DNA of 64,000 bases, taken from Lujinxingia vulgaris. Lineage in GTDB: Bacteria; Myxococcota_A; Bradymonadia; Bradymonadales; Bradymonadaceae. A program made the translations under genes and the position numbers. The notes beneath the pieces were generated by a model. That model was not told the origin of the DNA, did no database searches, and saw nothing but the letters and a program-made list of their open reading frames with translations. The stretch covers positions 139,486 to 203,485 of the forward strand of contig NZ_VOSL01000043.1 of assembly GCF_007997005.1 (NCBI RefSeq), given 5' to 3'. Positions 35,286 to 42,390 of the stretch are shown piece after piece (the first letter of the stretch is position 1; every line of letters starts with the position of its first letter).

Positions 35286-37087
35286 TGCTACGTGCCCGAC
35301 ACCACCTTATCTTCGCACTTCTTGCCGCCACCTTCGCGCTCTGTGCGTCTCCAGCGTTTGCCCAGGGTCGCACCGGTGAGCGCGCCGCCATCGAGGGCAC
35401 CCGCGCCCAGGCCGAGGCTCTGGCCCGCGCCGAGCTCGAGGGCCTTTTGAGCCGCCTCTGCCCCGGGCGCTGCGAGCTTGTGGAGCTGCGCGCGGTGGTC
35501 GAGGCCCCGCGCGCCGTCGGCCGCGTCACCCCGGGCTTTGGTGACGCTGTGGCCGGCTCAAGCTACGAGACCCGGGTGAGCCGCATTGAGGCCACGGTGC
35601 TCCTCGACAGCAAGCTGCCGCAGAACTTCCGCGCCAACATCGCGCGCATGGCGCAGTTTCGCCTGCAAGACATCGCCCCCACCATCGAGGTGCGCCCGGA
35701 GTTTTTGGACTTCCCCGAGCCGCAGCTCCCGCCGATGCCTCCGATGATGCAGGAAGAGCCCCGGCCCGCCCCGCGCCCCGCACCTCTGCCGCCGATGCCC
35801 GAGGTTGACGATCCGGAGCCCGAACCGGCAGCCGAGCCCGCTCCCGCCGCCGAAGTTCCCGCCGACGAGGGCCGCCCCCTCTGGCAGGACGCGCTGCCCT
35901 GGATCGCGCTCCTGGCCACTCTGCTGATCTTGAGCTTTTTGATCATCATGATCTTGCGCCGCCTCGAAGCGCTGACCGATCGCCGCAATGAGCCTGCCCC
36001 CGAGCCCGCCCGCCCCGCCGACGAGGCTCCCGACGCCCGCCCACGCGCGATGCCCGACGTCGACCGACTTCGCGACGAGCTCAAGCACTCGCGCCCGGTG
36101 CTCAACCGCATGCTCCGCGCCTGGATCACCGACGAGCCCGCCGAGGTCGCGCTCCTGGTGCGCCTCGTCGGCTCCGACATCTTAAGCGACGTGCGCCGCG
36201 ACGCCTCGCTGCGCGCCCCGATGGAGACCATCGCCGAAGAAGTCGCCCGCCGCGACCAGGCCCTCGACGCCGAAGAGGCCCACGCCATCGCCGAGAAGGC
36301 CCGCGCGCGCCTGACCGCCCAGCAGGTCCTCGACGACGGCTCCACCGACGCCGAGTGGGAGTTTCTCGAAGGCCTGGGGCTGGCGCATATCGCCACTCTG
36401 TTGGAGAGCTGCACCCGTCGGGAGCGCGCCTTTGTGCTCACCCGGCTCTCGCCAGTGGTGCGCTCGCGTTACCTGGAGGGGCTGGAGAGCGAGGAGCGGC
36501 GCGATCTTCTTCTGGAGACCAGCGACGCCGACTCCCTCTCCCGCACCCAGGCTCGCGAGCTCGCCGCACGCCAGCGCGCGATGGCCGAGGAGTTCATCGA
36601 CGCCGGCCGCGAAGCCCAGGGCCAGGCCTCCATGATGCTCGAGATGATCGAAGCGCTCGCGCTGCGCGAGCAGGAAGACATCCTGCGCGATATCCTCGCC
36701 AAGAAACCCGCCGTCGCCGACGTCGTCCTCTCCCAGATGGTTCTGGAGTCGGCGGCGATGCACGTGCCGGATGAGCCTCTGGCCAACGCCCTGCACCGCA
36801 TCCCCGTCGAGACGCTGGCGCTCTTTATGCGCGGCACCCGCCGCGACATCGCCGATCACCTCCTGGCGCGCGCGCCCGCCTCGACCCGACAGGCCCTGGC
36901 CACCGAGCTCTCGCTGGACATCCCCTCCACCCGCGCGGAATTTCTGGAGGCGCGCCGTACCTTCTCTCAAACACTGCGCACCACCCTGGCACGCGATGGC
37001 TTTGAGGTCGCCACCTACAACGCCAACGCGCTGCGCCGCGGGGCCCACGCCCGACAGGCCCCGCCCACCGAGCCCGAGGTCCTCTGA
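35285..37087 (+). CDS. FliF-like membrane segment fused to FliG-like rotor
   Basis: 600 residues. A signal peptide ends SPAFAQG (residue 28). Residues 40-141 resemble the last ring-building motif of FliF: a helix (RAELEGLLSRLCPG), a strand pair, RVSRIEATVLLDSKLP and VRPEFLDF. A Pro-rich linker follows. One membrane helix (about 206-225) sits in WQDALPWIALLATLLILS, like the second FliF helix. The cytoplasmic part (265-570) reads as FliG: an N/M region (LRAWITDEPAEVALLVRLVG, LGLAHIATLLESC) and a C-domain, VPDEPLANALHRIPVETLAL followed by FMRGTRRDIADHLLARAPAS, which aligns with the FliG torque-helix region LKGAEQPLREKF. It would be a ring plus rotor in one chain, driven by the MotAB-like pair upstream. 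Confidence 0.75.
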   Translation: MLRARHHLIFALLAATFALCASPAFAQGRTGERAAIEGTRAQAEALARAELEGLLSRLCPGRCELVELRAVVEAPRAVGRVTPGFGDAVAGSSYETRVSRIEATVLLDSKLPQNFRANIARMAQFRLQDIAPTIEVRPEFLDFPEPQLPPMPPMMQEEPRPAPRPAPLPPMPEVDDPEPEPAAEPAPAAEVPADEGRPLWQDALPWIALLATLLILSFLIIMILRRLEALTDRRNEPAPEPARPADEAPDARPRAMPDVDRLRDELKHSRPVLNRMLRAWITDEPAEVALLVRLVGSDILSDVRRDASLRAPMETIAEEVARRDQALDAEEAHAIAEKARARLTAQQVLDDGSTDAEWEFLEGLGLAHIATLLESCTRRERAFVLTRLSPVVRSRYLEGLESEERRDLLLETSDADSLSRTQARELAARQRAMAEEFIDAGREAQGQASMMLEMIEALALREQEDILRDILAKKPAVADVVLSQMVLESAAMHVPDEPLANALHRIPVETLALFMRGTRRDIADHLLARAPASTRQALATELSLDIPSTRAEFLEARRTFSQTLRTTLARDGFEVATYNANALRRGAHARQAPPTEPEVL

Positions 37088-38193
37088 TGCGACGCCTATC
37101 ACTAATGGTATTGTTGGTCGCCCTGGCGTTCTCCGCCCTGAGCAGCTGCACGCTGATCCGCTACATCGATCCGCCCCCGCCCCCCGGCGAGGAGCCCGAT
37201 CCCAAAGTCGTCGACGTGCTCGTGCTGGTTGACCTTCCCCGCGGCTCGGCCAACCTGATGGCCGGCTACGCCGGCTTTATGGAGATGTTCGAATACGCGC
37301 TTGGCGAGTACAACATCGCCACCCGCCAGGTCGCTATCGCGCCGCTTTACCGCCGCCAGGGCGACACCCCGCCCCTGATCTACGGTCGCCCCTCGCTGAC
37401 ATCCACCTCCGGGCAAAACGAGGTCACGCCCCGCAACGACGGCAGCAACTTCCGCGAGCCCACCCCGGGAGACGAAGACACCTCCGAGCCTCGCCCCGAA
37501 CCCGACGAAGAACCCACCCCCGATGAACCCAATATCGGCGAGCCTCGATGGGACGACATCGGCGGCGGGCCCGGCCAGAACTTCGGCCTGGCCGAGACTC
37601 TACTCTACTACATCGGTGATGACGGCCAGCGTCACCTCGACACCCGCACTGAAGTCCCCGGCGAGAACCTCGCTGCGCTCGGCCTCGACCTCGACCGCGC
37701 CACGATCTTCGATCCGACGGGCACGATCACCGACTCCCGCGCCTACTTCAAAGAGGCCGCTGACGGCTTTGTGGTGATCTACCTGACCGGCACCTCACGC
37801 CCCTGCGCCCACGGCGACCAGGCCTGCCAGCTCGACGGCAAAAACCCGGCGGCCTACTTCAGCGCCACCGACGACGCCAACCTCGCAAGCTGGCTCGCGC
37901 TGCCCGGCCCCTCCGGCTTAAGCCCCGCACGCATCTTCCACATGCCGGTGGCCAGCGCCGAGGAAGTCTCCTTCGACCAGTTCGCCGACCGCTGCCTGGC
38001 CGAACCTAACTTCCCGGCCGGCGCCCTGGATGTAATGGAGCCCTCGGAGAATGCCTACTTCGGCCCCTTCATCGACCAGCTTCGCGCCGATGGCGGCCAG
38101 GGCTACAACATCGACCTCTGCCAGGCTCTCTCCTCGCGTTCCGACCGTGCAGCGCTGAGCGCTGCCGCCTACCTGCAACGCCTGCTGCGCTGA
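37087..38193 (+). CDS. vWA-like lipoprotein
   Basis: 368 residues with signal peptide and lipobox ALSSC near residue 18. After a Pro-rich stretch comes VVDVLVLVDLPRGSANLMAG and a helix FMEMFEYALGEYNIATRQVA, resembling the first strand and helix of a von Willebrand A domain with an altered metal site. A disordered acidic region (about 105-155) splits the fold; then DGFVVIYLTGTSRPCAHGDQ looks like a central strand with a Cys pair. It resembles the product of the first gene of this operon in general plan. The ATG overlaps the FliF-FliG-like stop. Confidence 0.65.
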   Translation: MRRLSLMVLLVALAFSALSSCTLIRYIDPPPPPGEEPDPKVVDVLVLVDLPRGSANLMAGYAGFMEMFEYALGEYNIATRQVAIAPLYRRQGDTPPLIYGRPSLTSTSGQNEVTPRNDGSNFREPTPGDEDTSEPRPEPDEEPTPDEPNIGEPRWDDIGGGPGQNFGLAETLLYYIGDDGQRHLDTRTEVPGENLAALGLDLDRATIFDPTGTITDSRAYFKEAADGFVVIYLTGTSRPCAHGDQACQLDGKNPAAYFSATDDANLASWLALPGPSGLSPARIFHMPVASAEEVSFDQFADRCLAEPNFPAGALDVMEPSENAYFGPFIDQLRADGGQGYNIDLCQALSSRSDRAALSAAAYLQRLLR

Positions 38194-38199
38194 CCTTTG

Positions 38200-38748
38200 A
38201 TGCAACCTCGCGCCTCCCAGATCGCCACCCAGGTGGCCGCCATGGCCATGAGCTTCGCCGTGGGCCTGCTCCTTGGCCCACGGCTCTGCGCGCCGCCGCC
38301 CGCCGAGGTCGAAGCCCCCGCGCCTTGCCCTGAGCCTGATACCCGCATTGTGGAGCGCTGCCCCGAAGAGCCTCCTCCCGAGGTTGAGAAACCCGCGCCG
38401 GCAAAACCCGTCAAGCCCTCGCGTGCGAAAACGGTCAAACGCGATCCTCCCCTGCCTGAGAGCCCACCGCCCACCACCGCCGAAGATCGCCAGCGCCTGC
38501 TGGCCTGGGCGCGCGACCAATCCATCTCCCTGCAGGGCTGCACGCGCGACCCCGGCACCACCTACCGCCTCAGCGTCACGCTGACCCTCGATGAGGCTCG
38601 CAGCATCAACAACGTCAGCCTCAACGCCGGCCCCGACACCCTCGACGAAGGCCTGCGACGCTGCCTCGAAACCCGCATCGCCGACTGGACCCTCCCCGAC
38701 GATCTGGCGCCTGCCCACCGCCGCCTGGTCTTCGGCCTGACCCTCTAA
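38200..38748 (+). CDS. membrane-anchored periplasmic protein with AgmX/TonB-like C-terminal domain
   Basis: 182 residues from the ATG at 38200, 6 bases after the previous stop. One N-terminal membrane helix (about 12-28) is followed by a Pro/Glu/Lys-rich periplasm-spanning stretch (KPAPAKPVKPSRAKTVKRD). The C-terminal 85 residues match the small TonB-C or AgmX/PglI-type domain: SLQGCTRDPGTTYRLSVTLT, a turn, then LDEGLRRCLETRIADWTLP with the usual two Cys. In Myxococcus such domains occur in gliding-motility proteins. Here it may link the inner-membrane motor to an outer-membrane part. Confidence 0.7.
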   Translation: MQPRASQIATQVAAMAMSFAVGLLLGPRLCAPPPAEVEAPAPCPEPDTRIVERCPEEPPPEVEKPAPAKPVKPSRAKTVKRDPPLPESPPPTTAEDRQRLLAWARDQSISLQGCTRDPGTTYRLSVTLTLDEARSINNVSLNAGPDTLDEGLRRCLETRIADWTLPDDLAPAHRRLVFGLTL

Positions 38749-38767
38749 GCCCCACCGGAGTCACCCC

Positions 38768-39622
38768 ATGCTGTACCGCAAGCTTCTTATCGCCATCACC
38801 CTCGCCATCACCCCGCTGAGCGCCTGCGGCGGAGGCGACCATGACCACAGCCACCACCACGGCGACGAGCACGACGATCACAACGAAGACGCCGACAGCG
38901 ACCGCCTCACCCTCTCCGACCCCGACTCCGGCGACGTCCTCGTCGTCGCCTCCACCGGCCACCGCCACGGTGAGATTCCCCCCGTCGCCGAAGATCAATC
39001 TCTGACGATGGCGCTCGGCTTCGCCGACGCCGAGGACAACCCGCTCGACCTCTCCGGCAACCTGCACGCCGAGCTCCGCTTCGCCGACGGCGCCCCCGAA
39101 GACATCCTCGAGTTGAGCCTCGACGATAACCTCCTCACCTTAACCTCCCTCAAACGCGGCCAGACCTTCTTCCACATCCAGCTCTTCGAAGACGACACCC
39201 TGCGCTTTGAATCCCCCGCCCTGGTCGCCCGTGTGGTCACCCTTGGCGAGGAGCACGTCCACGATCACGGCGACATCTCCCGCGTGGACATCGTCAACGC
39301 CGACGACGACACGCTCATCACCTCCATCGAGGGTGACACCTACTCCGGCGATCCCCTGCAACTCACCGTAGGCGACACCCTCACCATTGATGTCCTCTAC
39401 ATTGGCGAATCCGCCGAACCCATGGAGATGGGCGATCACGTCGTCCTCCCCGTCCTCACAAACGGCGCCGCCGAAGATGTCATCGATTGGAGCGTCGATG
39501 TCGAAACGGTCACCTTCACCGCACTCGCACCTGGAGAGACCAGCGTCGTGTTGGAGCTCGACTACTACGGCATGAGCATGCACACCCCGACCGCGCTCCC
39601 CATCGTCGTCAGCGCCAACTGA
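38768..39622 (+). CDS. His/Asp-rich lipoprotein, probable metal-binding
   Basis: 284 residues. The signal peptide ends in the lipobox PLSAC, immediately followed by GGGDHDHSHHHGDEHDDHNE, a metal-binding string. Two Ig-like repeats follow, each ending in a phrase of the type TFTALAPGETSVVLELD; the second contains HVHDHGDIS. His-rich tails like this bind zinc, copper or nickel in ABC-transporter binding proteins and metallochaperones. The gene is related in plan to the next one at 39886. It is the last gene before a strong terminator and may be cotranscribed with the motor-like operon. Confidence 0.7.
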   Translation: MLYRKLLIAITLAITPLSACGGGDHDHSHHHGDEHDDHNEDADSDRLTLSDPDSGDVLVVASTGHRHGEIPPVAEDQSLTMALGFADAEDNPLDLSGNLHAELRFADGAPEDILELSLDDNLLTLTSLKRGQTFFHIQLFEDDTLRFESPALVARVVTLGEEHVHDHGDISRVDIVNADDDTLITSIEGDTYSGDPLQLTVGDTLTIDVLYIGESAEPMEMGDHVVLPVLTNGAAEDVIDWSVDVETVTFTALAPGETSVVLELDYYGMSMHTPTALPIVVSAN

Positions 39623-39656
39623 GCGTCACCAACCAGCGCCACCTTTGAGCCTCATC

Positions 39657-39686
39657 AAAGCGCCCCTTCGGGGGCGCTTTTTTTTT
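39657..39686 (+). terminator. intrinsic terminator closing the motor-like operon
   Basis: AAAGCGCCCC, TTCG loop, GGGGCGCTTT followed by a T-tract, starting 34 bases after the His-rich lipoprotein stop. Confidence 0.92.
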
Positions 39687-39736
39687 CTACGCGCCCTCCC
39701 TCCTCCGGCCCCGACGCTCGGGCTTCAGCCTCCTTA

Positions 39737-39786
39737 TGCAATCTAATTGCACTAACATTGCAAACGCAACGCGTTTGCATTATACC
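39737..39786 (+). promoter_or_regulatory. promoter overlapped by two inverted-repeat operators
   Basis: A sigma-70-like promoter: TTGCAA at 39758-39763, 17-base spacer, TATACC at 39781-39786. Inverted repeat 1, TGCAAT-CTA-ATTGCA, is at 39737-39751. Inverted repeat 2, TGCAAACGC-AAC-GCGTTTGCA (perfect 9-3-9), is at 39759-39779, between and over the promoter elements. Their centres are 25 bases apart. This layout suits repression by a dimeric regulator. As the target gene is His-rich, a metal sensor such as a Fur/Zur-family protein is a reasonable guess, but I know no matching consensus. Confidence 0.7.
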
Positions 39787-39885
39787 CTCACTCGGAGGCG
39801 CATGACGCCGCGAAAAGACGTTGATGTCATCCCATGCGCGCACCCTGTGCCGCTCACTCCCCCGTTCTCGTAACCGAGGTAAATC

Positions 39886-40413
39886 ATGTTCCGTCTTCGT
39901 TTTCCCCCCCTCCTCCTGCTCGCCATCCTCTCTACCGCTGGCGTCACCGCGTGCGGTGAAACCGACAACACCGAGCACGAAGATCATCACGATGACCATG
40001 ACCATCACGATGATCATGACGACCATGATGATCATGACCATCACGACGATCACGACCACGACGCCGCCTTTGAGCTCATGCTCTTCGATCCCTCCAACGA
40101 TGAGGTGCTCGCCGACGTTCACGGCGACCACTGGCATAGCGAGATCCCCGAGCTCTTTGTCGGCGACGAACTCGAAGTCGGCGTCAGCATCGCCGACGCC
40201 GAGGGCAACCCCGTCGCGCCTGGCACGGACTACACCCTGGAGGTGAGCGTCGCCGAAGGAAGCACCGAGGGTGTCGTGGCCGCCAGGGTCCACGACGATC
40301 ACATCGACATCGAAGCTCTGGCCGCCGGCGAAACCACCATCGTCCTGGAGCTTCTTCACGATGGCGCCGTTGAGTTCACCGCCCCGGGGCTTGCTCTGAG
40401 CGTGAGCGAATAA
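39886..40413 (+). CDS. His/Asp-rich lipoprotein, probable metal-binding
   Basis: 175 residues. The lipobox is GVTAC; the mature N-terminus is a low-complexity run of His and Asp (for example EHEDHHDDHDHH, about 30 residues). One Ig-like domain follows with DVHGDHWHSEIPELFVGDEL and ending AAGETTIVLELLHDG, clearly a shorter relative of the domain in the gene at 38768. A role in zinc or copper capture at the outer membrane or periplasm is inferred. It is monocistronic between two terminators and has a promoter overlapped by inverted repeats. Confidence 0.75.
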   Translation: MFRLRFPPLLLLAILSTAGVTACGETDNTEHEDHHDDHDHHDDHDDHDDHDHHDDHDHDAAFELMLFDPSNDEVLADVHGDHWHSEIPELFVGDELEVGVSIADAEGNPVAPGTDYTLEVSVAEGSTEGVVAARVHDDHIDIEALAAGETTIVLELLHDGAVEFTAPGLALSVSE

Positions 40414-40436
40414 CTCGCAGCCCCCGGCACGTTCTA

Positions 40437-40472
40437 AATCCCCGATACCGCAAGGTGTCGGGGATTTTTTTA
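40437..40472 (+). terminator. intrinsic terminator
   Basis: AAATCCCCGATACC, GCAA loop, GGTGTCGGGGATT with a run of T. It ends the His-rich lipoprotein transcript. Confidence 0.92.
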
Positions 40473-40561
40473 TGGCTCCACCCTCCCGAGCGCGTACACT
40501 CGTAGGCGCTTCCCTTTCGCTTTCTTTACTGGACTGGCTCTTCTCAACCGCCGAGGCGCCC

Positions 40562-41041
40562 GTGAGCTGGACATTTCTCGACATCTCCACCCTTCGCGAC
40601 GTCGATCTCTTCGCCGGCGTCAGCGACCGCGCGCTGGAGTCGCTCCTGGCCATCACCACCACCATGCGCCCCAAACCCGCCGAACTTATCTTCCGCGAAG
40701 GCGAAAAAGGCGACGCCCTCTACATCATCCTGGAAGGCGAAGTCCGCATCTCCAAAGACATCCACGGGGTGGGCGAGGAGGCGCTGGCGTTTTTGAAAGC
40801 CGGCTCCTACTTCGGGGAGATGGCCCTGCTCGACGACAAGGCTGTGCGCAGCGCCCACGCCATCGCCGGGGGCACCTGCCACCTGGGCGTGCTCCAACGC
40901 GACGCCCTTCTGGAGCTGATGAGCAAAGACCGCGACCTCGCCAACGAAATCCTCTGGAGCTTTGTGGCCACCCTCTCCTCCAGACTTCGGGAGAGCAACG
41001 AGAAGATCGCCTTCTTCGCCATGTCCAACATGTTTGAATGA
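40562..41041 (+). CDS. cyclic-nucleotide-binding domain protein
   Basis: 159 residues from the GTG at 40562, which has GAGG upstream; a longer frame from 40472 would start at the terminator. It is one CNB (Crp-like) domain: FREGEKGDALYIILEGEVRI and the phosphate-binding cassette FGEMALLDDKAVRSAHA with the conserved Arg-Ser-Ala. A C-terminal helix ends in the phrase LSSRLRESNEKIAFFAMS. There is no DNA-binding domain, so it is a stand-alone sensor that may modulate a partner by binding cAMP or a related nucleotide. The partner is unknown. Confidence 0.82.
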   Translation: MSWTFLDISTLRDVDLFAGVSDRALESLLAITTTMRPKPAELIFREGEKGDALYIILEGEVRISKDIHGVGEEALAFLKAGSYFGEMALLDDKAVRSAHAIAGGTCHLGVLQRDALLELMSKDRDLANEILWSFVATLSSRLRESNEKIAFFAMSNMFE

Positions 41042-41133
41042 GCTCCCCGTCGAGCTTCCTTGTCGCCGGCGCGCCGCGCACCTAAACTGCGGTTATCTAA
41101 GCACACACTTACGTTCTTAACGGAGCACGCCGC

Positions 41134-42282
41134 ATGAAAAAGTACGCCCAGTTTACCGACGAACACGACATGTTCCGTAAGGCCGTGCGCGACTTCTGCC
41201 TCAAAGAGCTCGCCCCCCACGCCGAAGCGTGGGAGGCGGCCCGCGAGTTTCCCCGCGAGGTGTTTAAGAAGATGGGCGATCTGGGCTTTATCGGCTGCCG
41301 CTACCCCGAAGAGCTCGGCGGCTCCGGGGGCGACATCTGGCACACCGCCGTACTCGCCGAAGAACTCCCGCACAGCCAGATGGCCGGCCTGGCGATGGCG
41401 ATGCTGGTGCAGAGCGACATGGCCACCCCGATCATCGGGGAGCTGGGCACCGACGAGCAAAAAGAAGAGTTCTTGATGCCCGCCATCCGCGGCGAAAAGA
41501 TCGCCGCGCTGGGGGTCTCGGAGCCCGGCGCCGGCAGTGACGTGGCCGGCATCCGCACCACCGCAAAACGCGAGGGCGACGACTACATCATCAACGGCCA
41601 GAAGACCTGGATCACCAACGGCACCCGCGCCGACTTCATCACCCTGGCCGTGCGCACCGACCCGGACAACCGCTACGGCGGCGTCAGCCTGATCCTCTTC
41701 CCCACCGATACCCCGGGGTTTAGCGTCGGCAAAAAGCTCGAGAAGATCGGCAACCACTGCTCCGACACCGCCGAGCTCTTCTTTGAAGACTGCCGGGTGC
41801 CGGCCCGCTACCTGCTCGGCGACGAAGGCGCGGGCTTCTACTACATCATGCAGAACTTCCAGGGCGAACGTCTGGTAGGCGCCCTCACCGGCACCGCCGG
41901 CGCCCAGATCGTGCTCGATAAGACGATCACCTACTGCAAAGAGCGCCACGCCTTTGACCGCCCCCTGACCGGCTTCCAGGTCACCCGCCACAAAATCGTG
42001 GAGATGGAGACGCAGCTCGAAGCCTGCCGCGCGCTCACCTACCACGCCGCCCAGCTCTTTGAGCGCGGCATCCCCTGCCAGCGCGAGATCTCGATGGCCA
42101 AGATGATGGTTGGCGAGACAGCGATGAGCGTCATCGACGGCTGCCTGCAGCTCCATGGCGGCATGGGCTACGTCGAAGAAGGCCCGGTGGCCCGCGCCTG
42201 GCGCGACACTCGCCTGCTCTCCATCGGCGGCGGCACCACCGAGATCATGAAAGAGATCATCTCCAAGGTCATGGGGCTCTAA
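41134..42282 (+). CDS. acyl-CoA dehydrogenase (long-chain/isovaleryl type)
   Basis: 382 residues, the usual length. The N-terminal helical domain, the FAD-binding middle (LGVSEPGAGSDVAGIRT, WITNGTRAD) and C-terminal helices (LHGGMGYVEEGPVARAWRDT) are complete. The end reads SIGGGTTEIMKEII: the Glu of the medium-chain type (EGTNE) is Gly here, while Glu is present in NFQGERLVGAL, the catalytic position used by long-chain and isovaleryl-CoA dehydrogenases. It oxidises an acyl-CoA to the 2-enoyl-CoA with electrons passed to ETF. It is monocistronic with a terminator shared with gcvPB. Confidence 0.93.
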   Translation: MKKYAQFTDEHDMFRKAVRDFCLKELAPHAEAWEAAREFPREVFKKMGDLGFIGCRYPEELGGSGGDIWHTAVLAEELPHSQMAGLAMAMLVQSDMATPIIGELGTDEQKEEFLMPAIRGEKIAALGVSEPGAGSDVAGIRTTAKREGDDYIINGQKTWITNGTRADFITLAVRTDPDNRYGGVSLILFPTDTPGFSVGKKLEKIGNHCSDTAELFFEDCRVPARYLLGDEGAGFYYIMQNFQGERLVGALTGTAGAQIVLDKTITYCKERHAFDRPLTGFQVTRHKIVEMETQLEACRALTYHAAQLFERGIPCQREISMAKMMVGETAMSVIDGCLQLHGGMGYVEEGPVARAWRDTRLLSIGGGTTEIMKEIISKVMGL

Positions 42283-42333
42283 GCCGGTCTTAAATCCGAG
42301 GCCAGTGAGACTCAAAGCGGCGTCTCGGCCACG

Positions 42334-42367
42334 AAAAAAGCGCATCCCGCAGGGGAGGCGCTTTTTT
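42334..42367. terminator. bidirectional intrinsic terminator
   Basis: AAAAAAGCGC...GCGCTTTTTT with an inner CCC/GGG pairing. It lies between the convergent ends of the acyl-CoA dehydrogenase (+) and gcvPB (-) genes. Confidence 0.88.
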
Positions 42368-42390
42368 GCTCTGCGCTGCCTTACATGCGC

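Noticed and set aside
40472..40561. Longer start for the cNMP-binding protein
   Set aside because: The ATG at 40472 sits at the T-tract of the preceding terminator and adds a non-conserved region; the GTG at 40562 has a ribosome site.
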